Assembly (NCBI GenBank): GCA_964629885.1
Contig: CAZVRJ010000014.1
Location: forward strand, 1 to 51,636
Length of the DNA stretch: 51,636 nt
Reading direction: 5' to 3'
Origin: CAYWCV01 sp964629885
Lineage (GTDB): Bacteria > Bacteroidota > Rhodothermia > Balneolales > CAYWCV01
Part shown: positions 45,874 to 51,636 of the stretch, in pieces
How positions within the stretch are numbered: position 1 is the stretch's first letter
Layout: the number at the start of each line of letters is the position of its first letter
The notes under the pieces: model-generated
Database searches by the model: none
What the model saw: the letters and a program-made list of their open reading frames with translations, nothing else
Told to the model about the DNA's origin: nothing
Program-made: the position numbers and the translations under genes

Positions 45874-48005
45874 TGGCTGCCTCCTGCAAGTAAAATGGTA
45901 CTCTGATTGCCTCTTAGTGTCACAGAAGTGCCCTTTGTGACCGTTGTGCCCGCTTTCGGGTTTTGCTCGGATACCTTGCCGTAGCCCGACAAGTCTGCCT
46001 TCAGACCAAGCTCTTGGGTCATGAAGTATGCGCGGCGCATGCTCATGCCCGTCAATTCTGGCATACTGAACGTGTTCGACTCGCTAGCACGAGGTGAATC
46101 CACAATCGATAATTTGATGATGTCGCCAGCCGACAGTGGTTGGCCCGGCGCTGGATTTTGGCGTGCCACAAGGTCGCCATTGCCTTCAGATTCGTACGCT
46201 AGGCCTTGGGCTGACAGCAGACGTGTGGCCTCCTCGCGCGATAATCCCGATACCTTCGGCACAACGGCAACGAACGGGCGTCCAGCTTCGTCGGCCTTAA
46301 CGCGGTGCTGAAGCTCTTCGTCGAGACCAAGAAGGCGGTTTGCAATATTGCGGAATATCGGTGCTGCAACTTCACTTCCATAGATGTTGGTGCGCGGTTC
46401 GTCGAGCACCACAATGGTGACATACCGGGGGCTGCGCGAAGGATAGAAACCCACAAAACTGGAGCGATAGCGCGATTGGTAGCTACCGTCGGCGTATTTT
46501 TGTGCTGTACCTGTCTTACCAGCAACGCTCATACCAGTGACAGCTGCATTTCGTCCGGTGCCTTCGTTGCTAACAGCATACTCAAAGATGGGGAGCAGCG
46601 ATTGCAAAGTGCTTGGATTGCATATTTCACGGATGGTGGTCACGCGGTGACGGGAAACATCGTTAAATCGCTCGTTCGTGACGCGCTCAACCACATAAGG
46701 GCGAACCAACTTACCGCCGTTGGCGAATGCTGCGTAGGCCGTGGCAATCTGGAGCGGTGTGACTTGGATTTCATAGCCGACCGACATCCAAGGCAATGTG
46801 ACCTTGCTCCAGTCGAACGGTTTGCGAAGGCGGCCGGCTTCCTCGCCAGGGAGGTCAATCTCCGTTGCGGTGCCAAATCCAAGATTGCGCACATACTGGT
46901 AGAATACATCTGGCTTCAGACGCATGGCAATCTCCGAGATGGCCACATTCGACGATTTGGCGATTACCTCTTCGAACGTAAGGGTGCCCAGTGGATCGTG
47001 ATCGCGCATCCACTGACCGAAAATCAATTTTTGTCCGTCGGATGGGGTGTAAAAACGCTCGCCGTCGCGAATGACACCCATCTCGGTGGCGGCGATGGCT
47101 GTGACCAGCTTGAATGTCGAGCCTGGCTCGATCATGTCGGAGATGGCGAAGTTCCGGCGGTTTTCGTTCGGTTGACCTGGATTGTTTGGGTCGTAGGTTG
47201 GATAGTTCGCCATTGCCTTGATGGCACCGGTCCAAGGATCCATCACAATGGCAGTACCGTAGTCGGCATTGGCTGAAATAACACCGTTGGCAAGCTCCTC
47301 CTCAACCACGGCCTGAATGTTCACGTCGATCGTAGTGACCAGGCTGTTACCGTTGATGGGGCGCTTCTTCGGTGCACCGACATAAGCCTTTATTCTACCC
47401 GTGCGATCGCGTCGTACCTGCTGGGATCCATCCTCACCCTTTAGTACGTTATTGTACGAAGCCTCGAGACCCATCATGCCATCGACGTTCAAATTTACGT
47501 AACCAAGCATGTGCGCTGCCAAACTGCCGTAGTTGAAGCGACGGCGATATTGTTCTTCTAGGATGATGCCTCTAATGTTGAGCGCTGTGAGAGCCTCATA
47601 GGCATCTACGCCAAGTCCTTTTTCGAGGACGATGTAGCGCGATCCTGGTGGAGCCTCCTGGATGCGGCGCATGTATTGATCGGCATCCTTGCCGGCTGTG
47701 CGAGCTAAGGCGTTCGTGATGGCCCTAAGGCGATCGCGGGTCATGCCCGACACAAGTGGATCGACCGCAACGGTGTACGCTACCGAGCTTGTAGCTAAAA
47801 TTTTACCGTTTGCATCGAGGATGTCGCCGCGCAATGCCGGGATCGTTATAAAATCTTCGGCCTGTTCGCGCCACAAGATGCGTAGATCCTCGCCGGACCC
47901 CAACTGCACACGGATCATCTGCACCACAATGCCTATCGGCAGCATGGCAAACAGCACGGTGAGAACCACGATGCGGGCAGTGATATGTTCGCTTTTCTTG
48001 GTCAC
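45870..48005 (-). CDS. ftsI: Septal transpeptidase FtsI (PBP3-type) with two PASTA domains
   Basis: FtsI crosslinks septal peptidoglycan together with FtsW. The 711-residue product has one N-terminal membrane helix (about 11-31), a pedestal domain beginning ALRGDILDANGKILA, and the transpeptidase motifs S296-T-F-K299, S351-S-N353 and K497-T-G. Two PASTA domains follow, at about 580-645 and 655-705 (VVPKVSGLSREEATRLL; MPELTGMSMRRAYFM). PASTA repeats are absent from the E. coli enzyme but occur in Gram-positive and some FCB-group homologues. It overlaps ftsL and murE by ATGA at both ends. Confidence 0.96.
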   Translation of the reverse strand: MTKKSEHITARIVVLTVLFAMLPIGIVVQMIRVQLGSGEDLRILWREQAEDFITIPALRGDILDANGKILATSSVAYTVAVDPLVSGMTRDRLRAITNALARTAGKDADQYMRRIQEAPPGSRYIVLEKGLGVDAYEALTALNIRGIILEEQYRRRFNYGSLAAHMLGYVNLNVDGMMGLEASYNNVLKGEDGSQQVRRDRTGRIKAYVGAPKKRPINGNSLVTTIDVNIQAVVEEELANGVISANADYGTAIVMDPWTGAIKAMANYPTYDPNNPGQPNENRRNFAISDMIEPGSTFKLVTAIAATEMGVIRDGERFYTPSDGQKLIFGQWMRDHDPLGTLTFEEVIAKSSNVAISEIAMRLKPDVFYQYVRNLGFGTATEIDLPGEEAGRLRKPFDWSKVTLPWMSVGYEIQVTPLQIATAYAAFANGGKLVRPYVVERVTNERFNDVSRHRVTTIREICNPSTLQSLLPIFEYAVSNEGTGRNAAVTGMSVAGKTGTAQKYADGSYQSRYRSSFVGFYPSRSPRYVTIVVLDEPRTNIYGSEVAAPIFRNIANRLLGLDEELQHRVKADEAGRPFVAVVPKVSGLSREEATRLLSAQGLAYESEGNGDLVARQNPAPGQPLSAGDIIKLSIVDSPRASESNTFSMPELTGMSMRRAYFMTQELGLKADLSGYGKVSEQNPKAGTTVTKGTSVTLRGNQSTILLAGGSQ

Positions 48006-48454
48006 GGTTTTATGACTACGACTCCCTCGGCGGCACCGCCATGAACGAATCCTTGTTGTGTGGCACGAAGGTATACATCCGATGGACCCGTCATCCGCTC
48101 AAATTGAAACTTTCGGTCGGCGTGGATGCGGCGTACTTTTTCAAACTCCTGCTCGAGTTGGTTGACCTCGGTAAGAATTTCCTGTGTTTTGAACACGTGG
48201 TTCACGTAGGCAAGGCCGACAACACCCAGTAGAATGATGATGCCGATCAGCTTCCAAGCCTTGATGCGCTCCTTGAACGGCTTTACCTCAGGTGCCTCAT
48301 CGCGTATTTCCGTCTGAAATACCGGGTTTGGCTTATGCCGACGTGCAGAGATTTTGAGTTGCTCACGTGTTGGAGTGCGCAGATCGCTCGGCTTGGGCGT
48401 GCGCTTCACGTTAGGTGTGACCTTGCCGGAGGTCATGGTCGATTTCAGGATCAT
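48002..48454 (-). CDS. ftsL: Cell division protein FtsL-like
   Basis: FtsL is a bitopic divisome protein that forms a coiled coil with FtsB/DivIC and activates FtsWI. The 150-residue product has a basic cytoplasmic tail (1-66), one membrane helix (about 68-86, LIGIIILLGVVGLAYV), and an extracytoplasmic heptad-rich helix (about 90-120, ILTEVNQLEQEFEKVRR), the usual FtsL layout. Sequence conservation is low in this family, so the name rests on topology, length and its place between rsmH and ftsI, with 4-nt overlaps on both sides. Confidence 0.85.
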   Translation of the reverse strand: MILKSTMTSGKVTPNVKRTPKPSDLRTPTREQLKISARRHKPNPVFQTEIRDEAPEVKPFKERIKAWKLIGIIILLGVVGLAYVNHVFKTQEILTEVNQLEQEFEKVRRIHADRKFQFERMTGPSDVYLRATQQGFVHGGAAEGVVVIKP

Positions 48455-49374
48455 AGCGACGATCCTCCCGCCAATTTTTCTGCTGCCCGAAGGCGCGCGC
48501 TTCTGGCACGTGGGTTCGTCGACACCTCCTCATCCGACGCCGTAGCCGCATTGCGGGTAATAAGGCGCAGGGGAGTGATGGGATTGCCGTAAAAATCTTT
48601 TTCTATGGCGCCATCTAGTTTGCCCGAACGCAGGAAATACTTCACCATGCGATCTTCGAGGGAGTGGTAGGCGATGACTACGATCCTGCCGCCATCAGAT
48701 AGCAGTCCAACGCTCTTTGTCAAAGCCTGCTCGAGCATGTCGAGCTCGCGGTTTACTTCGATGCGCACAGCCTGGAAGATCCGCGCCAGCGATTTATTGG
48801 TATGCGGACCTCTGATGACCTTCTCGACTGCCTTGCGCAGATCGGTGGTCGTGTTCAACGGACGTGCAGCCTCAACGGCTTTGGCTATAGCGCGGCTGTG
48901 GCGCTCCTCGCCGTAGCGGAAAAAAATGTCGGCGAGTTGTTCGGCGGTGTAGCGATTTATGACGTCCTTCGCCGTACTCATGACCATGGTACCCATCCGC
49001 ATGTCGAGCGGGCCTTCGCCCTGGAAGCTGAATCCACGTTCTGGGGCGTCGATTTGGTGGCTAGATACGCCTAAATCGAGCAGGATCCCCGTTACCTTGC
49101 CCTTGAACGCGGCCGGGATGAGCACATCCATGAAGCCAAAATTTCCCTTTAGAGCCTTGAAGCGTGGGTCGAGGATGTCGGAGCTGGCGCGGATGGCGTC
49201 ATCGTCCTGGTCGATACCAAAAACGTGAGCGTTGGGTCCCAAACGTGCCAAAAGGGCGCGGGTGTGTCCACCGGCGCCCAAGGTTCCGTCAATATAAACT
49301 CCGTCTGGATCGGTGACGAGCAGGTTCAGCGTCTGCTCGAGCATCACCGGCACATGGTAGCTGGTGTGGGTCAT
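48451..49374 (-). CDS. rsmH: 16S rRNA (cytosine-1402-N4)-methyltransferase
   Basis: RsmH (MraW) methylates N4 of C1402 in the ribosomal P site region of 16S rRNA. The 307-residue product begins THTSYHVPVMLEQTLNLL and has the SAM motif DGTLGAGGHTRALL, GILLDLGVSSHQID, RGFSFQGEGPLDMRM and GGRIVVIAYHSLEDRMVK, all typical. The length is normal. It overlaps mraZ by four bases at its start and ftsL by four bases at its end. It is the second gene of the cluster, the usual place. Confidence 0.98.
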   Translation of the reverse strand: MTHTSYHVPVMLEQTLNLLVTDPDGVYIDGTLGAGGHTRALLARLGPNAHVFGIDQDDDAIRASSDILDPRFKALKGNFGFMDVLIPAAFKGKVTGILLDLGVSSHQIDAPERGFSFQGEGPLDMRMGTMVMSTAKDVINRYTAEQLADIFFRYGEERHSRAIAKAVEAARPLNTTTDLRKAVEKVIRGPHTNKSLARIFQAVRIEVNRELDMLEQALTKSVGLLSDGGRIVVIAYHSLEDRMVKYFLRSGKLDGAIEKDFYGNPITPLRLITRNAATASDEEVSTNPRARSARLRAAEKLAGGSSL

Positions 49375-49832
49375 GTGCTGTCGCTCCCTCCGCCAAGCAC
49401 TTTTTCAAATAATGCCTGATACGATTCAGTATCCAAGGAGGAGTCTTCCTGAGCGAGAGATTCAGGCGACCATATTTCGATGCGTTCGCCACTTCCTATG
49501 AAAATGGCTTTCGTGGTAATGCCGGCCCATTCGGCAAGAGTGGGAGGGAGGGCCAGGCGGAACTGGTTGTCGAGTGTAATATCATCGGCTGAACGAAGGA
49601 AATTGCGGATTACCGTGCGTCCTTCGCGGGAGAAGGAATTAATTTTTGCGAGATGTTCCTCTACGAGGGCCCATTCATCTTCAGGATAAAGGTAAAGGCA
49701 GTTTTCGATACCTTTGAGAATGGTAAACCGGTCCTGAACGGCTGGGTTCAGGTACTTGCGCAGACGTGCAGGGAAGCTCACGCGACCCTTATTGTCCACT
49801 GAATGTTCGTATTCGCCTTTAAAACGCGCCAC
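49371..49832 (-). CDS. mraZ: Transcriptional regulator MraZ
   Basis: MraZ is the DNA-binding regulator that heads dcw clusters and, in E. coli, represses its own promoter. The 153-residue product has two tandem SpoVT-AbrB folds: FKGEYEHSVDNKGRVSFPARLRK (in two parts, GEYEHSVDNKGRV and SFPARLRK) at about 5-50, and DDITLDNQFRLALPPTLAEWAGI (about 83-105, DNQFRLALPP being the core). The length is typical. Three GTGGG boxes at 10-bp spacing lie 52-77 nt upstream, which fits autoregulation. Confidence 0.97.
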   Translation of the reverse strand: MARFKGEYEHSVDNKGRVSFPARLRKYLNPAVQDRFTILKGIENCLYLYPEDEWALVEEHLAKINSFSREGRTVIRNFLRSADDITLDNQFRLALPPTLAEWAGITTKAIFIGSGERIEIWSPESLAQEDSSLDTESYQALFEKVLGGGSDST

Positions 49833-49883
49833 GACAACCGGTTAGGATGTTTAAATTATTTTCAGCCAGAGTCAGGGAAAATC

Positions 49884-49909
49884 TCCCACTTTTCCCCACT
49901 TTCTCCCAC
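49884..49909 (-). promoter_or_regulatory. MraZ box: three GTGGGR repeats at 10-bp spacing
   Basis: On the minus strand GTGGGA, GTGGGG and GTGGGA lie at 49904-49909, 49894-49899 and 49884-49889. Direct TGGGR repeats with 5-nt spacers are the known MraZ operator design. They overlap the probable start of transcription of the cluster. Confidence 0.85.
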
Positions 49910-49939
49910 AAAGTAGTGTATAGAATATGAACTTGTCAA
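49910..49939 (-). promoter_or_regulatory. Possible promoter of the dcw cluster
   Basis: A perfect TTGACA (49934-49939, minus strand) is followed after 18 bp by TACTTT (49910-49915), a poor -10. Transcription would begin near 49903, inside the MraZ boxes, as expected for a repressed promoter. The weak -10 keeps confidence low. Confidence 0.4.
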
Positions 49940-50067
49940 GGCAATTCGGTGCTCACGCAGGACAAAAAATCGCTTAAATTGAAGCGGATTCGCAGTATTA
50001 GATGGGTAAAACGTGGTATTTCAATGGGTTAGTTAGTGTTTAGTAGAAAATATATAGCGCAGTAAAT

Positions 50068-50107
50068 CAATCACGAACAATCACGAACGATCACGCACAA
50101 TCACGAA
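50068..50107 (-). repeat. Decamer array 1 (four copies, minus orientation)
   Basis: There are four tandem copies of CAATCACGAA (the third is CGATCACGCA). Read on the minus strand the unit is GATTGTTCGT, which matches the array-2 unit GCTTGTTAGT at 8 of 10 positions. The two arrays are thus related and point in opposite directions around an AT-rich spacer (50108-50142). Confidence 0.85.
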
Positions 50108-50142
50108 ATAAAATTTGCACACTATCCAAATATTGAATCTTT

Positions 50143-50316
50143 TTGTTAGTGCTTGTTAGTGCTTGTTAGTGCTTGTTAGTGCTTGTTAGTGCTTGTTAGT
50201 GCTTGTTNNNNNNNNNNNNNNNNNNNNNNNNNNNNNNNNNNNNNNNNNNNNNNNNNNNNNNNNNNNNNNNNNNNNNNNNNNNNNNNNNNNNNNNNNNNNN
50301 NNNNNNNAGTGCTTAG
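50143..50316 (+). repeat. Decamer array 2 (GCTTGTTAGT), with assembly gap
   Basis: Five full copies start at 50151, 50161, 50171, 50181 and 50191, preceded by a degenerate one (50143) and followed by a partial copy before the gap. AGTGCTTAG follows the gap. The true copy number is unknown. The array lies upstream of the sigma factor gene. The whole 522-bp stretch from mraZ to that gene holds only the MraZ box, the two arrays, the gap and AT-rich spacer. Confidence 0.9.
50208..50307. other. Assembly gap (100 N) inside decamer array 2
   Basis: Exactly 100 N between GCTTGTT and AGTGCTTAGC. The flanks are array sequence, so the gap most likely holds further 10-bp copies and its length is arbitrary. 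Confidence 0.95.
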
Positions 50317-50354
50317 CAAAACTATTCCCGCTTCTCGCTCGTCTTAGTAACTAC

Positions 50355-50978
50355 ATGAATCAAAAAACTGCCATATACGCCGATATGTCCGACAGCTTGC
50401 TGGTCGAACGATTTCGTTCGGGCGAGCACCGCGCGTTCGAAATCCTCGTGCAACGTTGGCAGGAGCCGGTTTATCGGTTGGCATGGCGCTATATAGGTTC
50501 GTCGGACGAGGCTATGGACATCACTCAAAACGCTTTCCTCAAAGCCTGGTCGCATATCGGCACCCTTGAGGATCCGGGCAAGTTTGTGTCTTGGTTGTAT
50601 CGGATTTGTCGCCACCAGTGCCTAGACCACCTGAAATCGGCACATAAACAACGGATTGTGGCCATATCGGGGCTCGGACTCGCCGAGTCTGACACACCCG
50701 TCGAGCATACATTTCCAGAAGTGGATGGTCACACTCCCCACAGTCACCTCGAGGCCAACCAGCGGTCGCAGATCATGCAGAGGGCGCTCGATAGCATTCC
50801 GGAAGAGCAAAAAGTGATCATCATTCTGAAAGAATACGAGGGACTCAAGTTCCGCGAGATCGCCGACATCCTCGAATTGCCTGAAAACACGGTGAAATCG
50901 CGCATGTACTACGGACTTAGCGCCCTTAGAAAATACTTTTCACAACATAACCTTGAGCAGGAGGTCAACCTGTCATGA
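50355..50978 (+). CDS. ECF-type RNA polymerase sigma factor
   Basis: The 207-residue product has only sigma regions 2 and 4, as in extracytoplasmic-function sigma factors. Region 2 is at about 15-85 (VQRWQEPVYRLAWRYIGSSD, DITQNAFLKAWSHI) and region 4 at about 140-195 (LDSIPEEQKVIIILKEYEGL, REIADILELPENTVKSRMYYG, given here as two neighbouring pieces). The start is the ATG at 50355 or the one at 50385; the frame opens further upstream only through the gap. Its stop overlaps the anti-sigma gene by ATGA, so the pair is coupled. The repeat arrays directly upstream may control it. Confidence 0.92.
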   Translation: MNQKTAIYADMSDSLLVERFRSGEHRAFEILVQRWQEPVYRLAWRYIGSSDEAMDITQNAFLKAWSHIGTLEDPGKFVSWLYRICRHQCLDHLKSAHKQRIVAISGLGLAESDTPVEHTFPEVDGHTPHSHLEANQRSQIMQRALDSIPEEQKVIIILKEYEGLKFREIADILELPENTVKSRMYYGLSALRKYFSQHNLEQEVNLS

Positions 50979-51636
50979 AAAAATCCTGCAATCCAGAAAC
51001 GATCGTCTCCTATATATATGACGATCTGTCTGCCGATGCCAAACAAGCGTTTGAACTGCATCTGGATAGCTGTGAGCCATGTCGCATTGAGGTGCAATCG
51101 TTGAAAGGACTCAGGGGTACATTTGCACCGGAGTCAGTTCCACCTATGCCGCGGACCATTCAGCTTCCGACGCCCACGCCACAGCTTGCCGCCGTGTTGC
51201 CTTTGCATCAATCCACCTGGTTTAGGGCCGTGGCAACGGTTGCTGCTGCCGTCATCTTGGTCGTGCTTACTGCTAGGCTCGCTGATCTACAGGTTCAGGT
51301 GGCAGATGGTGCCCTAACCCTTCGCTTCGGGGAGCCTACTGCAATCGTAGCACAACCCCTGCCGGTCGAAACAGCTCCCAACCTAGAATTGATGTTCGCC
51401 GAATTCAGGACGGAACAACAGCAATTCGTGAACAGCCTATCCGATTCGGTGCGGATGTCGCAACAGAGGCAGCTCGACCAGACACTCGCTGCATTCGAAC
51501 GCTACCTTGACAGGCGCCGATCGGAAGACCTAGAACTGATCGCCCTCAGCCTGGACGAAATTCAGCAGCTCAACGACAACAGATTCATCGAAACCCAATA
51601 CGTCATCAGTCAGCTCATCAACCAGATGAACCAAGA
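50975..51636 (+). CDS. Zinc-finger anti-sigma factor (partial)
   Basis: The frame is open from the ATG at 50975 to the window edge (220 codons). The N-terminus has a zinc-binding anti-sigma motif, H28-L-D-S-C-E-P-C, which normally clamps an ECF sigma factor. A proline-rich linker and one membrane helix follow (about 82-100, AVATVAAAVILVVLTARLA), then an extracytoplasmic helical region rich in Gln and charged residues that looks like a coiled coil (about 135 to the end). AGGAGGT lies about 9 nt before the start. The four-base overlap with the sigma gene supports a cognate pair. The C-terminus is outside the window. Confidence 0.88.
   Translation, partial: MKKSCNPETIVSYIYDDLSADAKQAFELHLDSCEPCRIEVQSLKGLRGTFAPESVPPMPRTIQLPTPTPQLAAVLPLHQSTWFRAVATVAAAVILVVLTARLADLQVQVADGALTLRFGEPTAIVAQPLPVETAPNLELMFAEFRTEQQQFVNSLSDSVRMSQQRQLDQTLAAFERYLDRRRSEDLELIALSLDEIQQLNDNRFIETQYVISQLINQMNQ

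Noticed and set aside
49860..50350. Chromosome replication origin between mraZ and the sigma gene
   Set aside because: AT-rich sequence and iteron-like decamers are present, but no DnaA-box-like TTATNCACA cluster and no dnaA or dnaN gene is seen.
50193..50354. N-terminal extension of the sigma factor through the gap
   Set aside because: It would translate the decamer array and unknown bases; the sigma fold begins after the ATG at 50355.

Overview
The window looks like chromosomal DNA of a Gram-negative bacterium of about 50% GC in the Bacteroidota/Chlorobiota (FCB) neighbourhood, perhaps a Kapaibacteria- or Ignavibacteria-like lineage. The hints are a murE with the diaminopimelate-type DNPR motif, lipoproteins with lipoboxes, a plant-type DAHP synthase, a 5TM-LYT/PAS sensor, a GxxExxY gene and a PASTA-bearing FtsI. 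No rRNA or tRNA gene is visible, so the lineage is inference. Three runs of exactly 100 N (7824-7923, 26309-26408, 50208-50307) mark assembly gaps, and each lies inside a tandem repeat.

Left part (1-12.6 kb, minus strand). A compact cell-envelope cluster reads lemA, DUF2207, mtgA, rlmG, a small unknown gene, secD and secF (cut by the window edge). A second minus-strand unit reads from a DUF4920 lipoprotein through a one-heme cytochrome lipoprotein into uvrA. Between lemA and uvrA sits the most unusual structure of the window: a GxxExxY (PDDEXK-like) gene with a near-consensus promoter, flanked by GATC-rich repeats in opposite orientation (a 42-bp tandem array on the left, 37/42-bp units on the right). 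The outermost copies form imperfect terminal inverted repeats of about 32 bp (7625-7655 and 8755-8787). The right one supplies the last codons and stop of uvrA.

Middle (12.6-33.5 kb). This holds a class II DAHP synthase and a proteostasis island: hsp20, an HtrA protease, a large orphan GAF/PAS histidine kinase, and clpB. hsp20 and clpB share an upstream GGCA-N7-TGCC element that also fits -24/-12 (sigma-54) spacing. Next come a minus-strand unit (ABC ATPase, M29 aminopeptidase, a LYT-PAS sensor without an ATPase domain) and a plus-strand unit (unknown Q-rich protein, acyl-CoA carboxylase beta chain, rarA). Last come a membrane SpoIIE-type phosphatase and a TauE/SafE exporter.

Right part (33.5-49.9 kb, minus strand). 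This is an almost complete division and cell-wall (dcw) cluster: mraZ, rsmH, ftsL, ftsI, murE, mraY, murD, ftsW, murG, murC, murB, ftsQ, ftsA, ftsZ. Most junctions overlap by 1-11 nt. It starts behind a three-copy MraZ box and ends at a strong intrinsic terminator. murF and ddl are not in the cluster. Beyond it a divergent ECF sigma factor and zinc-finger anti-sigma pair begins. The region between mraZ and the sigma gene carries two arrays of one related 10-bp repeat in opposite orientations.
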